Positions 32,181 through 39,555 of a stretch of DNA of 43,307 bases are shown piece after piece. Source of the stretch: an uncultured bacterium (lineage in GTDB: Bacteria > Bacillota > Clostridia > Lachnospirales > Lachnospiraceae); NCBI GenBank assembly GCA_947651225.1, contig CANSYK010000027.1, positions 1-43,307 of the forward strand, given 5' to 3'. The notes below the pieces were generated by a model. That model ran no database searches, was not told the origin of the DNA, and worked only from the letters and a program-made list of their open reading frames with translations. Position 1 is the stretch's first letter, and every line of letters begins with the position of its first letter. The position numbers and the translations under genes are program-made.

Positions 32181-33776
32181 TTACGGTACCATTTTTACTA
32201 CTCTTGTTGCGATTTTATCCTGAAAATACTTATCATGCTCCACCACAAGCATTGTCGGCTGGTAACGCAAAATCAGATTTTCAATCTGCATTCTGGAAAA
32301 AATATCAATATAATTTAATGGTTCATCCCAGATATACAGATGTGCCCGCTTTAATAGACTTGCCGCAATCAGAACCTTCTTTTTCTGTCCCTCGGAATAA
32401 TCTGCCATATCCTTTTCAAATTGAACACGCTCCAAATCCAGTTGGCGAAGAATCGCTTTTAAAAGACTCTCATCTAACTCCCGTTCTTTACAAAATTCAC
32501 TAAGATTCCCCTTTAAAAATGAAGTGTCCTGATTAATATAAGAAATGACCATACCGCTGGCTATTGTTATTTCTCCTGTTTCAACCACGGTATCTGGCAG
32601 ACTTTCTAAATCCATTCTGCTATCCGCATCTTTTTGCAGTCCACCGCTATGGGACAAAATCGCCTTAATCAGACTGGACTTCCCACAGCCATTTTCCCCC
32701 TGTAAAAATACCCGTTCTCCCTGATTTAATTCAAAATTAAATTCTTGCAACACTATTTTTCTGTTGAAAGCGGTTCTATCCTTCACCTGCTTCTCTGGCA
32801 CCGAATAAGATAATCCATAATTTCTTGCAAGAATCCATCTTTCCTTGTGATGTTTTAACGGCATGATTTTTAAGTCGACAGGATGTTCAATATCCCAAAG
32901 CAGCCCCTCTTTTTGAGCGATCTCACGCTGCATCCGCTCTCCCATCTGCTTTACACGGCTCTGCATTTTCTTCGTTTTAGCGCCAATATAAGCCCGGGCG
33001 GCATTCCGGTCATGCTCCTTTACTGGATCAAAGCCAATTTTTGTCCTTTCATTCCTATCTGCCCAATTTGCCGCTCTGTCAGCCGCTTTTTTCAGTTTTG
33101 TAATTTCTTTATTGTGTTTTTCATTTTCACTTTGATGAAAAGCATCTGTCCGCTCTTTATTCAGCCACCAAGACGAAAAATTTCCATTCTGTATTTCAAT
33201 GGTATGGCGGTTTAGTACAAGAACATGGTCAATACAGGCATCCAAAAGGTTACGGTCATGGGATATCAGAATAAAGCTTCTCTTCTGACACAGATACTCC
33301 TTCACAATTTCTCTCGACATCTGATCCAGATGGTTTGTCGGCTCATCAATCAGCAAAAAATCATTTTCACCAGAAAATAAAACCGCCAGCATTGCCTTTG
33401 TCTGTTCTCCATGGCTCAGCGTCCCAAAAGGACGATATAACACCTCTGCTTCCAGTCCAAGCTTTTCCAGTTCACAAATAATGCGCCAAAATTCGCCCCC
33501 TGCTTTCCACTCCTCCAGAAAATCCGCACAGCACATCTCTTTCTGCCTGTCAGTAACCGGATATGGAAAATAGTCAAATACCACCGAAGCCGTAATTGCT
33601 CCCTGATACTCATATTTTCCTAAAAGCAGGTTCAGAAAAGTAGTCTTTCCCTTCCCGTTTCTTCCAATTAAACCAAGCTTCCAATCAGAATCAATATGAA
33701 AAGAAACATTTTCAAAAATATTCTGATAACTTCCCTCATAACAAAATGTTACATTTGAGACATTAATCTTTGACAT
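32181..33776 (-). CDS. ABC-F ribosomal protection protein (Lsa-like)
   Basis: This 531-residue protein has two ABC domains without membrane segments. First domain: Walker A GRNGKGKTT (about 37-45), signature LSHGEQTKAM, Walker B FLLIDEPTNHLD; then a long charged interdomain linker (about 195-300); second domain: GENGCGKSS, signature YSEGQKKKVL, Walker B YIWDEPLNYID. The opening (FENVSFHIDSDWKLGLIGRN, KYEYQGAI) is very close to the Lsa group, which releases lincosamides, streptogramin A and pleuromutilins from the ribosome. Whether it gives resistance here is inference. AAGGAG is 8 bases before ATG 33776. No leader attenuator was found. Confidence 0.9.
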   Translation of the reverse strand: MSKINVSNVTFCYEGSYQNIFENVSFHIDSDWKLGLIGRNGKGKTTFLNLLLGKYEYQGAITASVVFDYFPYPVTDRQKEMCCADFLEEWKAGGEFWRIICELEKLGLEAEVLYRPFGTLSHGEQTKAMLAVLFSGENDFLLIDEPTNHLDQMSREIVKEYLCQKRSFILISHDRNLLDACIDHVLVLNRHTIEIQNGNFSSWWLNKERTDAFHQSENEKHNKEITKLKKAADRAANWADRNERTKIGFDPVKEHDRNAARAYIGAKTKKMQSRVKQMGERMQREIAQKEGLLWDIEHPVDLKIMPLKHHKERWILARNYGLSYSVPEKQVKDRTAFNRKIVLQEFNFELNQGERVFLQGENGCGKSSLIKAILSHSGGLQKDADSRMDLESLPDTVVETGEITIASGMVISYINQDTSFLKGNLSEFCKERELDESLLKAILRQLDLERVQFEKDMADYSEGQKKKVLIAASLLKRAHLYIWDEPLNYIDIFSRMQIENLILRYQPTMLVVEHDKYFQDKIATRVVKMVP

Positions 33777-33869
33777 AAAACACACTCCTTCCAAAAAGTA
33801 TCTGCTGCCAAAAATTCTGCCTCTGCATCAACCGCCCTTTATATTTGAATTATCAGCTCTACATCAAGA

Positions 33870-33942
33870 ATAGCGCAAAGCATAGAGTGCAGATTATAAA
33901 AAACGGAAAGTTCCTAGAATGAATTTTCAAACACGCTCTAGC
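33870..33942. repeat. Family B right-half remnant
   Basis: ATAGCGCAAAG...GAGTGCAGATTA then GAATGAATTTTCAAACACGC and TCTAG match the right half of family B with an AAACGGAAAGTTCC insertion in the middle. No left half is seen. Confidence 0.7.
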
Positions 33943-33967
33943 TCGCTACAAACACGAAAACAACAAA

Positions 33968-34106
33968 AAAAGAGGGGATATGCAGATATCATCCACTTTT
34001 GGCAACATGATAACAATACAACAGAAATGGCTTTACCTTCGCTACCATTTCATTCCTTTTCATGTTTCAAAAGAAGATTATCTCCGCATATTTCCATCCC
34101 TCTTTT
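33968..34106. repeat. Long imperfect hairpin element (about 139 bp)
   Basis: Ends AAAAGAGGG and CCCTCTTTT pair, followed inward by GATATGC with GCATAT, CTTTTG..AACATGA with TCATGTTTCAAAAG, and an inner GAAATGG/CCATTTC. Almost the whole stretch can fold on itself. It may be another MITE type or a structured RNA. Short open frames here lack binding sites. Confidence 0.5.
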
Positions 34107-34109
34107 CAT

Positions 34110-34162
34110 TAGGAACTGTGATAACTAATTTAAACAACTCATTCTCTATTTACAGTTCCTTA
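34110..34162. repeat. Short family C element
   Basis: TAGGAACTGT (34110-34119) and ACAGTTCCTTA (34152-34162) bound 53 bp with no other content. It lies next to the long hairpin element and 54 bases from the stop of the Rpn gene. Confidence 0.6.
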
Positions 34163-34215
34163 GATTTGTATCAGTATAAAATTTTTCTTCGATTCTGTCA
34201 AGTCCCGTATTTAAG

Positions 34216-35187
34216 TTACTGCCAGTATTCTGTTACTTTTTCCTCTGATTCCTCTAAAGAAAAGTTATAATGATCCGCAACACGTTGGATTGTTTCCTGC
34301 AAAGAAAAGCCAACTTCTTGATACGTTTTAACAGCACCTTTAATTTCACCTGCAAGCTCACCCTCAAGTCTGCTATCCATTCTCATTTCTTCTATTGCTA
34401 CACACATATCTACCTCCTCCTTTCCTTCTGGATATTTTAATTTCGAATTAGTTGTAACATTGATTACCTCTGCCGCCTGCCGGTCTAAGTTTCGAAAATT
34501 TGAATCTGCCTGCGTCACTTCCTGTAGTTTAGTTTTGTCCTTTGAATATTTTATATACAGCATGACTTCTTTCAGACTTGTTTGAAACTCCTCTATCTCT
34601 TTCTCTGTCATCTGCCCTGGATCAATCAGATTGGCTTTATAATCAGTAACATACTGCATAACGGCTTCATCTGTTGTAGAATACATCTCTTTTAATGATA
34701 GAGGACCACTCCATCTTTCCGGTCCAAAATGTATGGTTAGTGTCACAACTGGGAGCAGCTTATCTGTCTTATAAAAGCCACTTAGATATTCTTCCGAAGA
34801 TGGCTCGTATTCCCTGTCTTCTTTATTTTTCTCTTTCCGCTTATGGGACTGTGCCGCTTCTGTTACCTGATGTGCCAGCTGCATGGCATCATAAACCATG
34901 TTCTTTACTGGCATAGCGTAATGTATGGCATTTTGCAGTTCGCTTCCCAAAATACAGTATGCTACATTTCCATCTGTTTTGGCCAGCTTTAATACATCTC
35001 TGTATTTCTGCTCCGGAACAGCCACACCTCCCTCACCATAAGGCAGAACGATCTCTGTTGTATCTAGTTCTGTCAATTTCTCTGGATTTATCACCTGTCT
35101 GCCATGATAAAGAAATTTATTGAAAGCATCCGCAAATATTGCCGGATCTTTCATATATTCTTTTGTAATGGTATCAATCTTTCCCAA
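34216..35187 (-). CDS. Rpn family recombination-promoting nuclease / putative transposase
   Basis: This 323-residue protein begins in the manner of the family (ITKEYMKDPAIFADAFNKFL), then ELDTTEIV, KYRDVLKLA, and the PD-(D/E)XK nuclease core ILGSELQNAIHYAMPVKNMVYDAMQLAHQV with the E-x-Q pattern. A long C-terminal part (about 195-323) is helical and ends in the repetitive GELAGEIKGAV region typical of these proteins. Such nucleases cut DNA and promote RecA-independent recombination in E. coli Rpn; activity here is inferred. Start is TTG 35187 after AAGGAG (11 bases). Three repeat elements lie directly downstream. Confidence 0.82.
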   Translation of the reverse strand: MGKIDTITKEYMKDPAIFADAFNKFLYHGRQVINPEKLTELDTTEIVLPYGEGGVAVPEQKYRDVLKLAKTDGNVAYCILGSELQNAIHYAMPVKNMVYDAMQLAHQVTEAAQSHKRKEKNKEDREYEPSSEEYLSGFYKTDKLLPVVTLTIHFGPERWSGPLSLKEMYSTTDEAVMQYVTDYKANLIDPGQMTEKEIEEFQTSLKEVMLYIKYSKDKTKLQEVTQADSNFRNLDRQAAEVINVTTNSKLKYPEGKEEVDMCVAIEEMRMDSRLEGELAGEIKGAVKTYQEVGFSLQETIQRVADHYNFSLEESEEKVTEYWQ

Positions 35188-35407
35188 AATATGTCATTCT
35201 CCTTATGTATTCTATGTATCTGGTAATCAGGAATCTTTATTATTCCAACTTTTTTCAAACACACTATAACCTTTGATGATAGTTATCTAACAAATTACTA
35301 AAAACCTGATACCTCATAATAATGTAATCATATAAATCATTTTACTATTTAATACGCAATTATTCAAGTATCTTTTACTCCCAAAAGAACGATTTTCAAT
35401 ATTAAAA

Positions 35408-35463
35408 GTTACTATTCACGGCTGGTTTTTCGCATGATGTTTAGAACAGCCATGAATAGTAAC
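35408..35463. repeat. Family A hairpin repeat, full copy
   Basis: A 56-bp copy with centre GGTTTTTCGCATGATGTTTA, ending two bases from the stop codon of the ABC permease gene. Same orientation as 4684. A composite copy lies on the far side of the three-gene ABC operon at 38466. Confidence 0.9.
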
Positions 35464-35465
35464 TA

Positions 35466-36569
35466 TTAAAATTCTGTCACATCTGCTTTACCCATAAGCC
35501 TTCCTTTGGACATTATCAGCGGAAGCGCGATAAGGACATCACATATGAGAAATCCTATAAATCCTATCTTGGATGAATATAATAAATACAATCCTTTTTG
35601 TTTATATAGCAATTCATTTATAAGATAGGTAAACAGGAAAGTAGCTGCAAATCCCATAAGACACGCAATAACATTCATAGATAACACTTCTGCTGCCACC
35701 TTTGCTTTTACTTCTTTTCCACTCCTTCCAAGAGCTCTATAAACGCCAAATTCATAAGTTCTTTTCAGATACTGGCCAGTAACAACAGAATTAATCGTAA
35801 CCGCCAGAACAACCGCAATAAGAATATCAATAACATAGAAAAGGACATAAAATACATAGAACTGCGGCAAAACTTCATCCCTTTCCGGCGCCGAAACCTG
35901 AACCTTTCTGTCCCCTGCCAGATTTTTTACATAATCATATAATTCTTCCCCTTCCATGGTATCACTGTATACATAAAGACGTCCCAGATTTTCATCGTCT
36001 TCATAAATATAAAATGTGCAAAAGCCTCCATCATCTATCATTGCATCTACTGTATACTCTCCATCAAGATTTTTATCAAAACTGTGGTCAACCTTATCCC
36101 CCAGTTTAATTCCCCTGTCTTTTGCAAAATCCTGACTTATAATCATACTTCTATGCTTACACTTTGAAAAATCTCCCTCTATGCCAAGATGGTCAAATAC
36201 CTCCTGCATATCCTGGACAGAATTGAATACATAAGACCATCCGCCCACATTAAGGTTAATCACTGTCCTATGCTGCATACTCAAAAATCCATAGGCAGAT
36301 GACATAACGAACTCAAGTTTATCATCCTTCTCTACAGCCTTTGTAAAATCTGCAAAATCCTTAAACTCTTCATCCGTACTTTGCAAACTTACCACTACCA
36401 GTTTATCTGAATACTCAAATTCCTTTTCAAAGGGATATAACACCGAGTGGATGTAATTGCCTGCAAGGAACATAAGGGTTGCCAAAAACATCATAAAAAT
36501 ACAAAGCACTGACCTCCCCCTATTTTCTTTCATATAATAAAATGCCGAAAATGGCTTTATGTTCTTCAT
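35466..36569 (-). CDS. FtsX-like ABC transporter permease
   Basis: This 367-residue inner-membrane protein has an N-terminal membrane segment (about 20-38), an outside domain (about 45-235) and three segments at about 245-265, 295-325 and 340-360 forming the FtsX domain (YEFGVYRALGRSGKEVKAK). It is one half of a split permease; the other half is the gene at 37276. Last gene of the operon, 34 bases after the ATPase, with its stop beside a family A hairpin. Confidence 0.88.
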   Translation of the reverse strand: MKNIKPFSAFYYMKENRGRSVLCIFMMFLATLMFLAGNYIHSVLYPFEKEFEYSDKLVVVSLQSTDEEFKDFADFTKAVEKDDKLEFVMSSAYGFLSMQHRTVINLNVGGWSYVFNSVQDMQEVFDHLGIEGDFSKCKHRSMIISQDFAKDRGIKLGDKVDHSFDKNLDGEYTVDAMIDDGGFCTFYIYEDDENLGRLYVYSDTMEGEELYDYVKNLAGDRKVQVSAPERDEVLPQFYVFYVLFYVIDILIAVVLAVTINSVVTGQYLKRTYEFGVYRALGRSGKEVKAKVAAEVLSMNVIACLMGFAATFLFTYLINELLYKQKGLYLLYSSKIGFIGFLICDVLIALPLIMSKGRLMGKADVTEF

Positions 36570-36603
36570 CTTTCTTCCTTTCTCCAGAGCATGTTTGAAA
36601 ACA

Positions 36604-37266
36604 CTATTTTACATTACTTAATTTTCCATCCCACATTTCTACAGTAATATCCACATCAGTAAGAATAGACCTGTCATGGGTTACTACAATAACCAACCTG
36701 TCCTCCGAATATTTTTTCAAAATCCTCATTACATTAAATGCATTTTCATGATCCAGTGATGCTGTCGGCTCATCCGCAAAGATAACCTTTGGATTATTTA
36801 TCATTGCTCTGGCAATGGCAACTCTCTGACACTGGCCTCCCGAAAGCTTTGAAGGACGCTTATTAAATTCTTTTTCCTTGAGCCCTAAAGCCAAAAGGTA
36901 TTCTGCCGCCTTATCCTTTAATTCTTTATCATTATCTGTCCCTGCGACAATCACATTATCCATGGCAGTCATATAGGGAACCAGATAATGCTTCTGAAAT
37001 ACAAAGCCAAATTCATTTCTTCTTAGAGTCTCCCTTTGCCTGTTGGAAAGTGCCGTAATTTCCTGACCATTATAGGTAATATTTCCTTCTGTAGGCGTCT
37101 TAAGAGTCGACATACAATACATAAGCGTACTCTTTCCACTGCCTGACGGACCTATAATCCCCACCAGCCCTGTATTTGGCAGCGTCAAGTCAAACCCATT
37201 TAAAGCATACATTTTCTCATCAGAATTCATATCATATATCATACTTACGTTTTTTATTTCAAACAT
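36604..37266 (-). CDS. ABC transporter ATP-binding protein
   Basis: This 220-residue ATPase of the MacB/LolD type: Walker A GPSGSGKST at residues 39-47, Q-loop FVFQKHYLVPY, signature LSGGQCQR near 142, Walker B VIFADEPTASLD, and H-loop THD. It is flanked by two FtsX-type permease genes, 9 bases after the first and 34 before the second, so the three make one exporter, likely for a peptide or lipid-linked antibiotic. Confidence 0.93.
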   Translation of the reverse strand: MFEIKNVSMIYDMNSDEKMYALNGFDLTLPNTGLVGIIGPSGSGKSTLMYCMSTLKTPTEGNITYNGQEITALSNRQRETLRRNEFGFVFQKHYLVPYMTAMDNVIVAGTDNDKELKDKAAEYLLALGLKEKEFNKRPSKLSGGQCQRVAIARAMINNPKVIFADEPTASLDHENAFNVMRILKKYSEDRLVIVVTHDRSILTDVDITVEMWDGKLSNVK

Positions 37267-37275
37267 ATCGTGCTC

Positions 37276-38436
37276 CTATTCTTCTATCCTGTCTATTGTT
37301 TTAATATTGTTGATGGTTACTGATATTGGTATCTGTAAAAGCCCTACAATTGCAACAAATGCTGCCAATATCCGAATCAGATGCTCTAGATCAAAATATT
37401 TATAAATAAGCCCCATAGGTTCCAACATAAAATTAGCAAAAGTAATCATTATTACGACTGTCACTACCGAACCGAGAATTATGCTTATTCCAAAAATAAG
37501 AAGCATTTCCCTCATTATCATTCCATAGGCCTCTTTCCTTCCAAAGCCTATGGATGTATATAGACAATACTCATTTACCCTGCTTCGCATAAATGATACA
37601 TAAGCCACAAGAATGGATGTTGCCAGAAATATTATTACTACAATAAGAATTGCAAGCAAAGCCGTATCAATCTGCTCTATCACATCTTCCGCATACTTCC
37701 TACCCCATTCCACAGAATCATAGATCGTATCATATTCTGTCGGAACAATCCCTATATCCTTTAACACCTTTGCCATGTCTGCATTTGCTTCATCACATAA
37801 AACAACGATGTACCAGCCAGAGTTTGTATATCCCCTGGGAGTTCCAACACAAGTCATATAATCCGATGCAAGCACACCAACCACCCTGAAAGTGTGACCA
37901 TAAGACGATTCATTGAAATACCCGCCTACCTTCATTTTCTTATTCTTCAAAACTTTTTCATCCACAAGTATCTCTCCATCCCCTTCGGGCATTCTTCCTT
38001 CTATCAGTTCTGCTCCCATGTGATTTACAAATTCCGGAATCTGTTCCTTTGAAAGCAGCGGAAAATCATATCCAATACCGCCAATTATCCCTTGATAATT
38101 AGCATATAATGCTTGAGTAAACACTGCATCACGAATTCCTTTATGCTTCTTTATATTGGCAATCATCTTATCTCTTGCCTTTTCTATTGCCAGGTTGTAT
38201 TCGTCATCCAAATTATAATCTTCTTTTTTCACTCCCATGGTATCAGGTGTAATCTCTAAATACGCCACCCTTTTCGGTTGTTCCAGAAAGAGCACCTTGA
38301 AACTCTCCTTCGTAGTCAAAAACAGAAAATGAATAATATACATCGTCATAAAGGTCAGCGATAATGCGACTATCATAACCCAGACCTGCTTTTTATTATT
38401 TCTGACAAATTTTAGTGCCGATAGTTTACCTTTCAT
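37276..38436 (-). CDS. FtsX-like ABC transporter permease
   Basis: This 386-residue protein has the same layout as the permease at 35466: membrane segment near 17-37, an outside domain (about 45-255), then three membrane segments with SFMRSRVNEYCLYTSIGFGR, and a C-terminal cytosolic tail. First gene of the ABC operon; AAGGAG before ATG. A composite family A hairpin and a complete family B element fill the 434 bases upstream, so the operon's promoter must be among or between those elements. Confidence 0.88.
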   Translation of the reverse strand: MKGKLSALKFVRNNKKQVWVMIVALSLTFMTMYIIHFLFLTTKESFKVLFLEQPKRVAYLEITPDTMGVKKEDYNLDDEYNLAIEKARDKMIANIKKHKGIRDAVFTQALYANYQGIIGGIGYDFPLLSKEQIPEFVNHMGAELIEGRMPEGDGEILVDEKVLKNKKMKVGGYFNESSYGHTFRVVGVLASDYMTCVGTPRGYTNSGWYIVVLCDEANADMAKVLKDIGIVPTEYDTIYDSVEWGRKYAEDVIEQIDTALLAILIVVIIFLATSILVAYVSFMRSRVNEYCLYTSIGFGRKEAYGMIMREMLLIFGISIILGSVVTVVIMITFANFMLEPMGLIYKYFDLEHLIRILAAFVAIVGLLQIPISVTINNIKTIDRIEE

Positions 38437-38465
38437 CTTGTTCTCCTTGTAATATGTATTATGAA

Positions 38466-38589
38466 GTTACTATTCATGGCTGGTTATTCAGAGGTGCTTC
38501 GGCCTGTGACGCTTGTTTAGCCTAGGCCGAAGCAGAGCGGAGACCAGATGTTTCTTCGCATGATGTATAGAACAGCCGCAAATAGTAAC
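38466..38589. repeat. Family A hairpin repeat, composite with inserted hairpin
   Basis: Outer parts GTTACTATTCATGGCTGGTT and CGCATGATGTATAGAACAGC match family A. The centre is interrupted by about 65 bases containing a second perfect inverted repeat, TGCTTCGGCCT (38495-38505) with AGGCCGAAGCA (38524-38534). Confidence 0.8.
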
Positions 38590-38608
38590 ATTCCGAAAGC
38601 ACAAAGCT

Positions 38609-38776
38609 GCTAGAGCGTGTTTGAAAATTGCTTTTTGCAAGATGTGCTTCTCACTTTGTGGAAGATTTGGCTCAAATTTAGGAGGTGTAGCGGGCTACAT
38701 TGACTAAATTTGAGCTAAATATAGCGCAAAGTGGGGAGTGCAGATTGTGAGAATGAATTTTCAAACACGCTCTAGC
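38609..38776. mobile_element. MITE-like element family B, complete copy
   Basis: This 168-bp element has 21-bp perfect terminal inverted repeats (38609-38629 and 38756-38776; core TAGAGCGTGTTTGAAAATT). Inside, CTCAAATTTAG pairs with CTAAATTTGAG around TGTAGCGGGCTACA, and TCTCACTTTGTG pairs with CGCAAAGTGGGGAG, so the whole unit folds into one long hairpin. No coding capacity. No target-site duplication is obvious. Confidence 0.82.
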
Positions 38777-38811
38777 TTTCATTTATATATATTATAACTT
38801 TTTTCACCACC

Positions 38812-38854
38812 AAAAAAGTGACTGCGGTCATATTATTCATATGACCACAGCCAC
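38812..38854 (-). terminator. Rho-independent terminator of the two-component operon
   Basis: GTGACTGCGGTCATAT (38818-38833) pairs with ATATGACCACAGCCAC (38839-38854) with few mismatches; TTTTTT follows on the minus strand. It shows that the kinase-regulator unit and the ABC operon are separate transcripts. Confidence 0.85.
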
Positions 38855-38870
38855 AAAAATAAAAAATATA

Positions 38871-39524
38871 TTATTTTTTGAGTTCCACTATAAGCTTCAC
38901 TCTGTCATGTATACCTGTCTTATCATATATATTAGATATATAATTCTTTACTGTCCCCTCAGAAATATACAACCGATCTGCAATCTGCCTGTTTGTAAGC
39001 CCCTCCGCCATAAGAGAACATATCTCCTTCTCTCTTTTTGTCATACCACCGGAAAAATCACAGAAATTATTATGGGTGCTATCATTTAAATCAGCACCCA
39101 AATTATGATTCATAAGAGATGTAATGCGTCCCATCACCTTCTGGTCTAATACGGTAATCCCACCCATAAGCTGATTGATCGCTCCTAAGATTACAGTCTT
39201 GCCACTGTCTTTCAGAAGATATCCATCTGCTCCGCCTACTATCGCTTCCGTAATATTCTTGTCATCATAAAATGTGGTTAATACTAAAATTTTAATCTTT
39301 GGATAATTTACTTTGATTTCTCTTATTAGCTCTATACCACCCATCCCCTTCATATTCAAATCCACAAGGGCTATGTCGCAGTCTTCGTTCCTGTCATCAA
39401 GTATCTTTATGGCAGCATTTCCATCATTCGCTTTCCCTATCACTTCTATATTATTTATGGACAATATAATTTCCAGACTATCCAAAAGAAGATTCTCATC
39501 ATCTACCAATAATACCTTATACAT
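38871..39524 (-). CDS. NarL/LuxR-type response regulator
   Basis: This 217-residue protein has a receiver domain with DDE at 8-10, phospho-acceptor D55 (IALVDLNMKG), and LLKDSG near 105; C-terminal LuxR helix-turn-helix MTKREKEICSLMAEGLTNRQ followed by IADRLYISEGTVKNYISNIY. ATG 39524 is preceded by GGGGG at 6 bases; an upstream in-frame start at 39566 overlaps the kinase end and a hairpin, and is rejected. It pairs with the kinase 31 bases upstream and probably controls the neighbouring ABC exporter. Confidence 0.93.
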   Translation of the reverse strand: MYKVLLVDDENLLLDSLEIILSINNIEVIGKANDGNAAIKILDDRNEDCDIALVDLNMKGMGGIELIREIKVNYPKIKILVLTTFYDDKNITEAIVGGADGYLLKDSGKTVILGAINQLMGGITVLDQKVMGRITSLMNHNLGADLNDSTHNNFCDFSGGMTKREKEICSLMAEGLTNRQIADRLYISEGTVKNYISNIYDKTGIHDRVKLIVELKK

Positions 39525-39537
39525 ATAAATCCCCCAC

Positions 39538-39552
39538 GCCGCCTTTGGCGGC
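39538..39552 (-). promoter_or_regulatory. GC-rich hairpin between kinase and regulator genes
   Basis: GCCGCC-TTT-GGCGGC is a perfect short hairpin between the kinase stop and the Shine-Dalgarno of the regulator. It might limit or protect translation of the second gene. Confidence 0.45.
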
Positions 39553-39555
39553 CCA

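Noticed and set aside
33919-34270. Plus-strand open frames of 69 and 96 codons between the ABC-F and Rpn genes
   Set aside because: They cross three repeat or hairpin elements and lack ribosome binding sites.
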